This document shows, piece by piece, positions 49,800 through 60,937 of a stretch of 64,000 nt of DNA. Source of the DNA: Rotaria sp. Silwood1 (Eukaryota > Rotifera > Eurotatoria > Philodinida > Philodinidae); contig CAJNOP010000539.1 in NCBI GenBank assembly GCA_905250075.1, positions 62,001 to 126,000 on the forward strand, in the 5' to 3' direction. The translations under genes and the position numbers were made by a program. The notes beneath the pieces were generated by a model. That model searched no databases, was not told the DNA's origin, and saw only the letters and a program-made list of their open reading frames with translations. The stretch's first letter is position 1. Each line of letters opens with the position of its first letter.

Positions 49800-51185
49800 T
49801 TACCATATATTTTCGATAAAAGAAATTTGTTTTCGGATAAAGTTTTCTAGTCTGTCATCCATTTCATTCAACCAAGGTGTGTGATGTTGTTTTGCCATTG
49901 TGTTTGTAAATGTTGAAGCATATGTTTTTTCTCTATATGTAAGTATATTTTCAAATTTTGATTTAACATTTTCGAGTAATATTTCTACCATTCGATGAAT
50001 ATCAAAACGTGGATAATCAGTCGTCTCGATCAAATTCAGAATATATTCTTTTTGAAAATGAATATAATCACTAAAATTTTGCACTTTTTTCCCTTTGTTT
50101 TCCCATAGGACTATATCAGCTTGCATTTCTTCTTTTGTCGAAGGTAAATTAATTTTTCCAAGAATTACATCACGAGCATACCATGCTTGAACATTTCCGA
50201 TATTAAAACTAAATGTTAGACGTTGGATACCCAAATAGAGTAAACGAGGTTGATTTAACCAAAATATTGCCTTGTATAAATTCGATGGATAAATAAAATT
50301 CGTTGTATTCAAACGAAGATCATCATCAAGAAATGAAAAATAGTGTAAATATCCAGTACAATAAATAATTGCCTGAAATTTTTGAAATGAATCATCTTTA
50401 AAATAGATTATATCTCTATCAATCTTAACAAGTAATGGGACTTCTTTAATTTCATCAGGCCATTTGAAATTCGTAGCTTTAGTTCGATAGGAAAGCGTTA
50501 TCGATTTAGCTCCGTATTTGTATAATTGTAAGGCAATGTCGATGGCTGAATTACCGTTACCAATCAGCAGCACATTTTTATCACGAAACTCTTGAGCTGA
50601 ACGAAAATCATGCGAATGTAATATCCGACCATGAAAGGTTTCTATTCCATCGAAATGGGGTATATTAGGCATGGAAAAATGTCCAGTAGCTACAATAACA
50701 TAATCGAATTCTTCAGATCGTGTTTTATCTTTACACAAATCTTTCACAAGTACATTGAATCGTTTCGTATCTTTCGAATAAGAAATCCATCGAACAACTG
50801 TATTAAATTGAATATATTGACGAACATTATTTTGTTTTGCATATCCACGAATATAATCATACATAACAGTTCGAGGTGGAAATGATGTAAATGATTGACC
50901 AAAATGTTTGTCAAATGAATAATCAACAAATTCTGTACATTCTTTCGGTAGATTTATCCATAAATTTGGATACATACTACTATGAATAGGTTCAGAATAT
51001 TCATCGAATCCTGTTCTCCATGTAGAATTCCATTGACCACCAAGATCATTTTGTTTTTCGAAACATACTATTTCAGGTATTTGAATGCCACGTTGTCGAG
51101 CGGATTCAAATGCATGCAATTGACTAAGACCAGAAGGACCTGCTCCACAAATTACAACTCGAGTTGATGAATACATATCAATCAA
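49800..51185 (-). CDS. Flavin monooxygenase, bacterial trimethylamine-monooxygenase type
   Basis: Single-exon 461-aa flavoprotein monooxygenase, predicted to oxidise nitrogen or sulfur of small amines or sulfides with NADPH and O2. FAD-binding GAGPSG at residues 12-17 and FEKQNDLGGQW follow the Rossmann pattern. The FMO signature FxGxxxHxxxF is FHGRILHSHDF. The NADP site is GNGNSA, and CTGY stands for the ATGY motif. Several blocks match bacterial trimethylamine monooxygenase as I know it: PIHSSMYPNLW, PKECTEFVDYSFD, YCTGYLHYFSFLDDDLRL, QAWYARDVILG and the C-terminal HHTPW. The Asn of LWINLPKE, needed for the flavin intermediate in Tmm, is kept; the Tmm Tyr in the NADP motif is Asn here. No membrane anchor. 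Start: first ATG; an alternative lies three codons on. The lack of introns beside intron-rich neighbours and the bacterial resemblance suggest horizontal origin (inference). Confidence 0.9.
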   Translation of the reverse strand: MIDMYSSTRVVICGAGPSGLSQLHAFESARQRGIQIPEIVCFEKQNDLGGQWNSTWRTGFDEYSEPIHSSMYPNLWINLPKECTEFVDYSFDKHFGQSFTSFPPRTVMYDYIRGYAKQNNVRQYIQFNTVVRWISYSKDTKRFNVLVKDLCKDKTRSEEFDYVIVATGHFSMPNIPHFDGIETFHGRILHSHDFRSAQEFRDKNVLLIGNGNSAIDIALQLYKYGAKSITLSYRTKATNFKWPDEIKEVPLLVKIDRDIIYFKDDSFQKFQAIIYCTGYLHYFSFLDDDLRLNTTNFIYPSNLYKAIFWLNQPRLLYLGIQRLTFSFNIGNVQAWYARDVILGKINLPSTKEEMQADIVLWENKGKKVQNFSDYIHFQKEYILNLIETTDYPRFDIHRMVEILLENVKSKFENILTYREKTYASTFTNTMAKQHHTPWLNEMDDRLENFIRKQISFIENIW

Positions 51186-53063
51186 CGAAGCAAAAACAAC
51201 ATCTGAAGTATCAAAGCGAAAAATGAGATCCCAATATACGAAGAAGAATTGAAAAGCAGTATCAGAAGAAAGGATTGAAATAGTTAATGGCGCACTCCTT
51301 TCTCAGGTCTCTCAAGTAGTAGCGTAACCAGATGAAGACTAGTGGAGCTCATTCCTTCTCTTTCTTCCTAAAAACCATCTAGATCCATGTCCTACTCGGT
51401 AGTGATTCACACAACAATGTTTCACAACATTTCAAAATTTTCCAAACTGTTATTCTTTCTAGATTTTAAAATGTAGGATTTAGAAATGAAAATAAAAATA
51501 AAACTTCTGAGTGTTTGTATGGATGATGACGATGTTTGAATCAACAAAGTAATCGCAGTTTTTCACTGAGAAGAACGCATAAGATGGCAAGGGAATTTTT
51601 TACGGTAAAAGTGTATTGAAAAGTTCGAAAGTTCACTTAAAACTAAAAAACGTCCTTGGGGATATCAAAAAATTCAAACGAAATTAATAAGGTCGCTTCC
51701 CTTGAAGATTCATGAAAAAGATTCTCAGTTCGCATTAATTACTTGTGAACAAGTAATCATGTGATTTATTTAAGAGAAATATTGATTCACGAGTTTTTTA
51801 TAACCATAACTAAAACCTGGCCATTTTCGTTAAAAAAAAACTGTTCTGAACATGATCACTCCTAAGGAAAAGAAAGAAAATTATTTTTAAAAAAATTATA
51901 AGAATACGAAAGGGAAACGAGCAGGTTCTTCGAAACAACTAGACGCAAATTAAATCCTTAAGTGTTCGATTCACTCAAGGTTCGAATATGAAAAATTGTA
52001 CTCGTTCAGTATTCCAATCTTGGCCTCTTTTACAGATATGTTTAGACTGTCAAGAGAAGAAATCATAATTTCATGCTTCTTTAAAATATTTCAAGCTACT
52101 TTGTGGACATTTTTAAAGATAAGTGCCACAAGCTTTTAGTTAATTCTACTCAAATTGAATCACTTTTTCGTCTTAATTGGGGTAGATGTAGCTAAAAAAT
52201 CGGGAAAATAATTCTTGAATGTCGAGAAAGTGATTGAACTGGAACGTTTTCGCCTTTCTTAGCTTCTTCTACACATATTTTTCTCGTTACATTACTATTA
52301 TTATTAATAGTTCAATGAAAAGCTCTAAACTTCCCAAGATCGATAGATCTTGTCTAACGAAATAGAATTTATATGATGCTGAAGTTTCTATAACTTTAAA
52401 CACAGACATCTGACACTATTTAGAATAGTGTTTTCTAATTTTTTTACGTCACTCGATCTCAGAAAATCTGCTAGAAACTACGATAGTGATATTTCTTCAG
52501 AAGCAAAACAGTACGCACTACTGATGAATCATCCTAAACAACCTATAATACTACTCTAAAAAATGCAGCTCAACTAAACGTCATGTATTCAAGAATGGAG
52601 GCTATTCAGCATTTTTTTCGTCAAAAGCCAGTTTGGAGAAGAATACGCAATATTTTGATACACGGTTTTAGTATACATTAGGGTTTTTATTTTTTCAAAA
52701 AAAGCGATACATTATCAAGAGAACTCGATACACTATAATATAACGACAAAAGGACTTTTCTGCTGAAGCTTCTCGAAATAATAACTATGAATTTGGACAA
52801 AGAAAGACAGAAGATAGTAGAGATAAACACACATACTCGTTGATCAGTGATTCTAACGCCAGAGGATAGGCAAATAGGTGAGAATATAAGAGAAAATGAC
52901 AAGGGTGGAATTTGTTTGATAAGGAAAGAGAACAAGTAATTTTGAGGTGCTATAGAAAGACTGAAAGAAAAAATGTCGAAAACTTCAAGTAACAAGACGT
53001 TATTTTTGACATAATACTAACGTTGAAATATGATCAAACTTAAGTAAAAAGATAAGAATGAAT

Positions 53064-53287
53064 GGAAAAAGGCAGAAAGGAAAAATATCGAAAATAAAAA
53101 TGTCGAAAACAAGAATATGAGGTGAAAATGAACATGTAAGATTGGAGGTGGGGGTAAGAAAGATTTCTACTCCAACATACTCTCTTTTTCAGCATTTCTA
53201 TTCATCTACATTTGTAATATTTTTGTTTTCGATATTTTTATTTTCGACATTTTTCCCTTTCGATATTTTTCCTTTCTGCCTTTTTCC
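53064..53287. mobile_element. Small palindromic element, 224 bp
   Basis: GGAAAAAGGCAGAAAGGAAA at the left end returns inverted at the right end, followed by a run of AATATCGAAAA and AATGTCGAAAA motifs in both arms. The centre is G-rich (GGAGGTGGGGGTAAG). No coding capacity and no certain target duplication. Confidence 0.7.
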
Positions 53288-54180
53288 ACCATACCAAAGA
53301 TAAAAGAAACATGTAAAGCATTATGTTATTTCTCTGTTTAGCAACTATAACTGACAAACCATTACTAGAGACATTAATGGAGACGATTAATGTTACGTTA
53401 GCTTACATAAACAAGATTGTCCTTCGAATGGCTGTTTTGTCAAAAACTCATAAAAGTTAAAAGCAATTTCGCTTCATTCCGCACTTGTTTCTTTTAATGA
53501 TCTGCATGGCTTTGCATCTATATTTAGTCGACCTTTTTGTTCAAAATGAATCAAGCAAGTTGACCATATAAATTTGCCAAATATAACTTTAATCAATGTC
53601 AAACAAAACACTCTATAGTCTTTGCATTGGAACTAATTTATGGTCACTCTCGTCGGATTCTTCCACAATCGAGAAAAACAGATGTTAGACTTTCTAAAGG
53701 GTTTTTTCATAATTGATCAACTTATAATGTTGAAACAAAATGAATAGCATTGTTTGTGAGGTGATTAATATACAAAGTAGTGCTGAGAGTCTGCTGTAGA
53801 TGCCATGAATATGTAAAATGGATTTATTTGTCAGTCAATTCCACGATTATAATAATAAGATAAACTTTTCCAGCGCTTTGTCAATACCATATTATATTGA
53901 ATAGAACTTCGTAAATGATGAAGAAAAGAGATTGATTTACCAGAAAGATAAACACATTTAGAAAGTAGACATTCTGGCCTATTAAAGTATGCAATAAAAA
54001 AAGAATCGAGAATATATGAAAAGCATCAGATTCCTGAGATGGAAGTCCCTAATGGAAACAGTGACCAATACAAGATGATGGTAAATTCCTTTGGTTTTTT
54101 AAAAACAAAGATTAACACAATTGCATACGATTATTTCTTTGTCTTTTTGTTCAAGTGAGACCAACATTCTTACCGTTCAC

Positions 54181-54770
54181 CTATAGTCTGTTAAAAAGTC
54201 CGTACGTATGACTGTTTGTTGAATAACTCAAGAACGCAAACAGCTAGAGATGTGCGGTTTTCATCAGTCGAAGGAGGTGGTATGGGAACACCTTTTTCTC
54301 CGATATTGTTTAAGACGAATTCATTTTAAAATCAATAATTTCCTTAAAACATTGGAAAATATGCTTGATAACGGTCTATTATTTCGATGAGATTTTGGTT
54401 TTAATATGTGATCTGGATAGAAGGACTTCAGATCTATAACTAAAGATATAATTTAAATGATTATCTTCACATCTTCTAATATTAAGCAAATACAATTTTC
54501 TATTTGCTCCCTAGAAAAATACGAATTTCTCTTGAATTTTCTTACTTTTTTTTAAAAATTTCATCTCAACAACAGAATATTTTCGTACATTTTTTCGATG
54601 TTTTGTAAAAAGGGTTGACTTTATAATGTCTTCGTCTTATACAATATCGGAGAAAAAGACGTCCCCGTATCACCTCCTTCGACTGATGAAAATCGTAGGT
54701 CTCTAGCTGTTTGTGTTCTTGAGTTATTCAACAAACAGTCACACGCACGGACTTTTTGGACGGACTATAG
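54181..54770. mobile_element. Palindromic foldback element, 590 bp
   Basis: Left end CTATAGTCTGTTAAAAAGTC and right end, read from the other strand, CTATAGTCCGTCCAAAAAGT are the start of long inverted arms. Within them CTGTTTGTTGAATAACTCAA and TTTTCATCAGTCGAAGGAGG match exactly. The centre is near 54476. TA lies at both ends, compatible with Tc1/mariner-type insertion. No coding capacity. Confidence 0.85.
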
Positions 54771-55754
54771 TACGAAAATTCTACGAAAATGTTTTCAGTA
54801 GTAACTATTTTGCTTTTCTAAAAGATAGGCTATCTCATGCTTTATTATCACCAAGACTTTCAATTAAAACTTCCTAATATTTCTCCTTCATCATTGGAAA
54901 AAATCTCAAGTTTTCGAAGTCTTGAATTTATCAAACCTGATGAGAAAGTCTTTGCTCTATACATAACCAATATTCCACTTGAATGAAGTAGAAATTAAAG
55001 TTAAGACAGATATAGAAATCGAGAAAATTGAAATAGCAAAATTAAATCAGCATTGAACATGTTTCTATTGATGCATTTCAGTGTTTCTGATAGGAATCTA
55101 AAACATGATATAAAGTGTAATCTGTAATATGTAGATCAAATGTATTATTACATCTTGTTATCATAGACAAAATATATCGAAGTCTCCATAGATAAAGTTT
55201 CAGAGAGTTTAAAGAAATGAAAAATAAAACAACGTTCATATCGTTTGAATACACATAGATACAATTTTATCTGACAGACCATGATCTACACATGGTTAAC
55301 CGTATTTTTTCAAGTGACAAATAGTTTTCAATATATTAGGAGGAACGTGTTGATTTTCCCTACCAGGATGTGTAGCTATAGGTCTTTCGCTCACACTAAT
55401 ACTCGAAAAGCAAGATCAATTATTATTTTTATTCTTTCAAATATATACTTATGTTCTCCGAGTAACTGAGCCAAATGTTTAAGTCTAATTTATTATCGCG
55501 TAGTTATGATATAAAGAATCAAATGAATGAGAAGTAATCTAAAACTTTAAGTACTGGTTTGGTAGAGATCTTTTTACAGATTATTATTCATAAGAAATTT
55601 TCAAAGATGACGTTTTTCGCTAGAGATCGCTCTCGTACTGCCATGCTTTATATGAAAAACATTCATAGTCAACTTAAATAAAATGACTTGGATTGGCAGA
55701 ATTATATAAAAAATTACTCATAATTGATCTCTTGACTCATGGCGTTCTATTTAA

Positions 55755-56931
55755 ATGACAAAGTTTCGTAAATTTCTTATTCTATTCGTATTCGGTGCTA
55801 TTATATTCATTAATTTTTTATCGATATTACGTATTACAATAGGTATGAGTTTTATTCCTCCCGATGCTAAACGTATAGTTGAAGCGCTTGGTGACATTTC
55901 AAAGGTTTAGTATATAGACAATTTACTCTTCTCTGACACAGTTGATTCTTGCTTTAGTTATCAAGAGATATGCAAATGGCTGTAACAAATAAACTTAATG
56001 AAAGTTTTCAACCAGTACCGAAACCTAATAGTGGTGATTGGTTGGCAAATCATAAAGAAAAAGGACAAACTATGAAATCATTTGAACGAACTATATCAAA
56101 AGCTATTCCTCATGCAACGTAAATCATATTTTAATATTTATCTCGTTTTATTAAGAGTATATGTGTTCTTCTACGTTATAGTTTTAAAATCATCTATATT
56201 CAGCCAATCGGTAGTTTTAACCATCCAAGGTAAAAATGAATTTCGTTCTTGATTCAATTAATAAAAAAAGAAATTCTAGAGCTGCACCACTTGATATAAT
56301 TGTACAATTCGCTCGTGTATTTTTTTCTGGATGTGAAGTTGAATTATTACCGACGATTGATTTTTCGAAAGATATGAAATCAAGAAATAATTGTGGAACA
56401 ATACAATATCGAACAGATGGCTTTTATAATTATTTATCTCAAACACGTCATAAGCGTAATTCAAGACGAGAACTTTTATGTGTTGCTGTAACTATGGCTG
56501 ACATTTATCCTGATGAAGATTGGAATTTTGTTTATGGACAAGCAGACCTAATAAATGGTCTTGGTGTCTATTCATTTGCACGTCTTGATCCATTATATCT
56601 AGAATCATCAGAATCATTACTCACTACTCCATTAACTGATGAACATCGGATAATAATGCTCCGACGTTGTGTTAAAATTCTTCTACATGAACTAGGTCAT
56701 TTATTTGGTTTAAAGCATTGTATCTATTATGTTTGTTTGATGAATGGTGCAAACCATGAAATTGAAATGGATCGACAGCCGTTATATCTATGTCCTGTTT
56801 GTTTACGTAAACTTTATTCGACATTTAATTTCAATGTTCGAGCTGTATATGAACAATTTGTCAAACTATGTGAAACATATGGACTTGAAGAAGAACGTAT
56901 ATGGTATCAAAAACGTCTAGATTGTATTTAA
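55755..56931 (+). CDS. AMZ: Archaemetzincin-family zinc metalloprotease
   Basis: Zinc peptidase of the archaemetzincin family (peptidase M54). Four exons give 336 aa with closed phases: 55755-55904, 55958-56118, 56182-56229, 56280-56931. The 50-nt third intron (56230-56279) contains an in-frame-looking ATG that must not be taken as a start; splicing joins IQPIGSFNHPR to AAPLDIIVQF. The catalytic motif is complete: HELGHLFGLKHC, then four residues, C, x, M, and CPVC sixteen residues later, matching the family pattern HExxHxxGxxHCx4CxM...CxxC, with three zinc-binding His, catalytic Glu and a second four-Cys zinc site. Upstream blocks FFSGCEVELLP and WNFVYGQADLINGLGVYSFAR are also typical. The modelled N-terminus is a hydrophobic helix (residues about 6-24, FLILFVFGAIIFINFLSIL), unusual for archaemetzincins. 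AATAAA is at 56989-56994. Confidence 0.92.
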
Positions 56932-58600
56932 GACTAATAAATTCTTAAATGTAAATCTATTTCTAAATTGTTTCGAATTACAATGATAATAAACATGACA
57001 GATTTTTACTAAAAAATGCGTATCGAATTAAAAAGGCTTTTATTACTGTCTATATATCTCTATATGTTATATTCTGTACTTGTCAGTGAAGAAAAAAAAT
57101 ATTCTAAATAAAACGCTTATGGTCTATGAAGTTGTAAAGATAATACAGCGCGAACAACGGTTACCTAATAGAAAAACCACAAGAAGTACTGAGTTTCGAA
57201 GATTCAGCAGCATATTCTAGTACCAGAATGTCTGAATGAGAAAACAAATCATTTATGTATAATTGAGCAACTAGTTGAAGTTTTAGAACAAATACTCGAA
57301 TTCTATATTCTTATCGCTCTTCTCTCTCTATCTGTGGTAAATTTTTTTGTGTAATAACTTAGAGTCAAATACAGTGAAAAAATCATAGCTAAAGCTTCAT
57401 GAAGGAAAACGCCGATCAACTGTACTTTTGTATATTGTTTGTAATTCTCTATAACAAAATCCCTACATTTATATATATTTATAATTTTTGCGTAGTATCA
57501 AGATATCTGTTGCAGTTATATCTGAATAACTTTGCATAAAGCAACTGACGAAGAAACTCTTTCATCTTATAGTTTATTCAAGCTATTATTTTACTGATTA
57601 TTAGGATCCACTGTGCACAGTAAAATCTTAAAAAGACCGTTGCCATTAGTAGTTTCATCTTGAATTACCATTATTTTACTTAATTTGTAGCCTTTTGCAG
57701 GATATTACGAACAAAATTAAATTTATAATTTTCAATCTTAATGTGAATCGATAAATAAGTCTCATGGTTCTCATAATATTTTGCAAGTTTCAGTTAAAAT
57801 GAATAATTTCTTTTAAATACGAGAGGATTTTAAAATGTTTGGTTTCTAACAAAATATTCAAACATTTCCAGCGTTCTTGAGCATACAATGTTTTGAAAAA
57901 AAACCATCCTGGGTGTGACTGTGGGGTGTGAGCGTTGGTAGATGTGAGTGGTAATGTTCTCATTTCATTGACACCCACACCCTTCATGTGATTGAAATGT
58001 ACATGAGATAGAATAAAGAAAAACACACTCATAAAACAAACGTTTTCAAAATTTACATATGTACATGTTGATTTAATAGAAGAAAACTATACACGTTCAC
58101 GCTCAAAACTTGAATTTCTTCGTATTTACATGACCAATTTTTCTTACACGTGCTTAAAACCTCAGACAAAGCTACATTCTAGCATTGAGACTAATTTGTG
58201 AAAAATATGATCTATTTGGGCCTTACCAAGACGTCTACTCACACAAATACTTACGCTCATACTCATATAAACACGCACGCCCACACGCAAATGAAATTTC
58301 TTTTTTTTTACGTCTTTATCTACCATCATATTGCTACGAATATTGGTTTTACTTTCTTTTTTACAGAAAGAAAAAAAAAACAATCATTTTTACTAAGTAT
58401 GTCAACAACAGATACGAGCACAATTACTCACAACGAATGAAGTAAAGTTATTTTATAAAAAGAAAATACCAAAAGCATGAAGTGATATTCTGTCATTTTT
58501 TCGCGTACGAAAATTTGTTTCTGATTAATAGTACACAACGATAGAAGATATGGATGTAAAAAGAGTTTCATCACGAATGACTCACATACGAACTAAACCT
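56932..58600. other. Intergenic, with a degenerate GGGTGT inverted patch
   Basis: AT-rich, no gene recognised. At 57906-57984 a G-rich stretch (GGGTGTGACTGTGGGGTGTG) is followed by its C-rich counterpart (CACCCACACCC), a short, degenerate version of the block at 8285-8494. Frames around 58185-58445 are ACACAC/CATAC-type low-complexity. Confidence 0.4.
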
Positions 58601-58607
58601 ATTGCGT

Positions 58608-59530
58608 CAGGAAGAAACCAATCCAAGGAGTTGGGTATACGCATTTCGATACTTACTACTATAATAAAGAAGAATGGGTAAATCAATGGATTCTAAAATC
58701 TCAAGATTTCTGTAAGTGATTTCTTTACTTCTTTTTTCATATTCATTGGATATTATGTAGATTTATCCGGAACTTTGGTAGATGATAGTAAAACTGAAAA
58801 CAATTCAGTGACTAAAGCGAATGTGAATCTAACCGACAAAGAGATATGTTCGGATCATGATAAAATTGATGATTATCCTGATGGTAACTACCTGTTTTTT
58901 ATTCTTGTTTACACGAATAATCGATAATTCCATTTTTTCACGTGTATTAAGTAATAATCTACATATTTCATTCGATCGAAAATTAACAATTTTATTTAAG
59001 TAGAACTTAAAAAAAAGAATATCTATCGATAAAATTATTTTTGATGAAAGATGTGGAGATGAAAGATCAGTAGATTAGATACCGACAGACAACCGAAGTA
59101 TATCTTCATAGATAGAGTATTACTGGACTACAGTTTAACTAGAAAAACTATTGAAAGTGTTGAAATTTGAAAAAATCTCAATCGCTTGACTTATTTTTCA
59201 TGGTGTTAAGCATTCTGAATTAAATATCTTTTCAATTTTTTTTTGGGTTCCCTATGCCGGAGATCACTATCCATTAGTTTTACCGGTGAGATTTGAATTT
59301 TGTTCAATAATTAGAATATCGCTTTGGCAAATGCCGGTTATCACTAGTGATCTATTAGGACATGAAAAAACATTAGCCTTTGGACAACGAAAATCTTGAA
59401 ATTTTTATTTTTTATGATAGAGGATGAATATCATAAGTATATTCGGAAAATAGTCAAAGATGAATCTTGCAAAGATCCATCAATATATGGCACAGGATTT
59501 CATCATTCGCATTACGATTTCAATCAACAT
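58608..59530 (+). pseudogene. Probable decayed gene fragment, family unknown
   Basis: Pieces look coding but do not join. Exon-like 58625-58711 reads THFDTYYYNKEEWVNQWILK and ends at a consensus donor. The acceptor at 58760 opens 58761-58883 (LVDDSKTENNSV and onward), again ending at a donor. Near 59325-59398 is WQMPVITSDLLGHEKTLAFG up to a stop. In another frame, 59416-59530 reads IEDEYHKYIRKIVKDES before a donor at 59531. A frame change and stops separate the last two. It may be an old fragment or upstream exons of a gene I could not assemble. Confidence 0.35.
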
Positions 59531-59590
59531 GTAAGTTCCATCAACATTTTTTTTTTCTTCATTAGTAAATTAATGTTCTCTAGAAAAAAA

Positions 59591-60937
59591 ATGGAAACCG
59601 ATCAAATTACAACACATGAAGTTGAATCGGTGACTGAGAATACTTCTGTCTCCAATAGAACGTAAGCTCGAACACAGTGACTTGTCGTTGTCTTTTCGTA
59701 AAAGAAGAAGTATGACTCGATTAGATCGAATGGATCTCAATACCGAAATCTGACTATACAATTTAAAATAATAAAAGACGATCAGCGACTGCCTTTCTCT
59801 GACTGTTTTGCAGAAGAAATCACTCTTTTCAATCAAAACTTATAGGGAATTACTGAAGTTCGCTAAACATGAGTAAATCACAACTAGTAGTTGTGTTCGA
59901 ATTTCAAAAATAATAAGTGCGATTAGATAGGTTTGTTTGTCTAGAAGAATGCTTATACAGAACATGTGATATGCATTTCATTCGTGTCTTGAGATCAAAA
60001 TCTTACTGTTACATATATTTAATTTTATTTTTGAATTGATAATACGATGTTGACATTTGCAAATCAGACCGATCAATTGTAAAATTGTAGGGTAGTGAAT
60101 TTATCCTTATCTTTATTCAAAATGTCTTGATTTTTTTTGTCTTGCCATCATCTTCAATTATTCACTTAACTAAGAAAATTTCGATCAACTAGTTTGAATT
60201 CTAGAACAATTCAAATACTGACACGTGAATGTAGTGTCTGTTTGTTAGTACAACCTGAACAAGAGTTTTCTCCTGCTTACAGTAGAAGATGTCGACATTA
60301 CTTTCGTCAAATTTGTAATCTGTGCACCTATACGAGCATCAAAGTTATTCTCGATGACATCATCAGTAATCCAGTTTCCTGTCCTGAACCAAACTGTTTG
60401 GTAAAGTTGAATTCAGACGAAATTCCTCGAGCGCTTGTCATAAATAATGATTATGTGTTATTGCAAAAATACAACATTTACCTAAACAGACAATTTCTCG
60501 ATGGTCTAGATAACTTTTATTGGTGTGCACATGGATGTGGCTCTGGTCAAATCGATGATAGAAAACCGGTTCAAAACTTAAAAATTACTTGCATCCTGTG
60601 TAGAAAAGATACATGTGCATTTCATCGTGTTGAGTGGCATGAAGATATGACCTGTGGTCAATATGATAAACTCCATCCATCCACTGATCCTATGACAAAC
60701 AAATGGATGAACAAAAATTCGAAAAAATGTCCCGAATGTCAGTGTAAAATTGAGAAGAATGGTGGTTGCTTTCATATGATCTGTAGAGAATGTCGCCATC
60801 AATTCTGTTGGGATTGTCTGGCTAACTACGTGTTGTATAAATCTAGAGCGCGTCTACAACACAAAATCAGTTGTAAACATCATCCTATGGGGTTTTTATT
60901 TCCACGAATTCGTTTATCGAGACATGAAAAATCATAG
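59591..60937 (+). CDS. Compact RBR-type E3 ubiquitin ligase
   Basis: RING-between-RING ligases move ubiquitin from an E2 through a catalytic Cys in RING2. Two exons, 59591-59661 and 60205-60937, with a 543-nt GT-AG intron; phases fit and give 267 aa. RING1 (residues about 32-95) starts CSVCLLVQPEQEF and continues with CRHYFRQICNLC and CPEPNC. The IBR part has WCAHGCGSG, CILCRKDTCAFH and HEDMTC. RING2 is CPECQCKIEKNGGCFHMICREC...FCWDC, where the Cys of GGCFHM aligns with the catalytic Cys of Ariadne-type ligases. The protein ends soon after RING2, so it lacks the Ariadne domain and is about half the usual length. The first exon encodes a short Thr/Glu/Ser-rich leader (METDQITTHEVESVTE). It is the simplest model; exons further upstream are possible. 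Confidence 0.78.

Larger units (their letters stand above)
51186..55754. other. Intergenic stretch with two palindromic elements
   Basis: No gene recognised in 4.5 kb. The first 200 bp are the promoter side of the monooxygenase. The palindromes at 53064-53287 and 54181-54770 are listed separately. The minus-strand frame at 52687-52995 is Ser/Phe/Leu-rich without a motif. Confidence 0.5.

Noticed and set aside
56236-56279. ATG at 56236 as the start of archaemetzincin
   Set aside because: It lies inside a 50-nt GT-AG intron; splicing 56229 to 56280 keeps the frame and gives the family's expected N-terminal block.
60194-60204. TTG at 60194 as the RBR start
   Set aside because: The bases ending at 60204 form a splice acceptor (gaattctag) and the frame joins cleanly to an ATG exon at 59591-59661.
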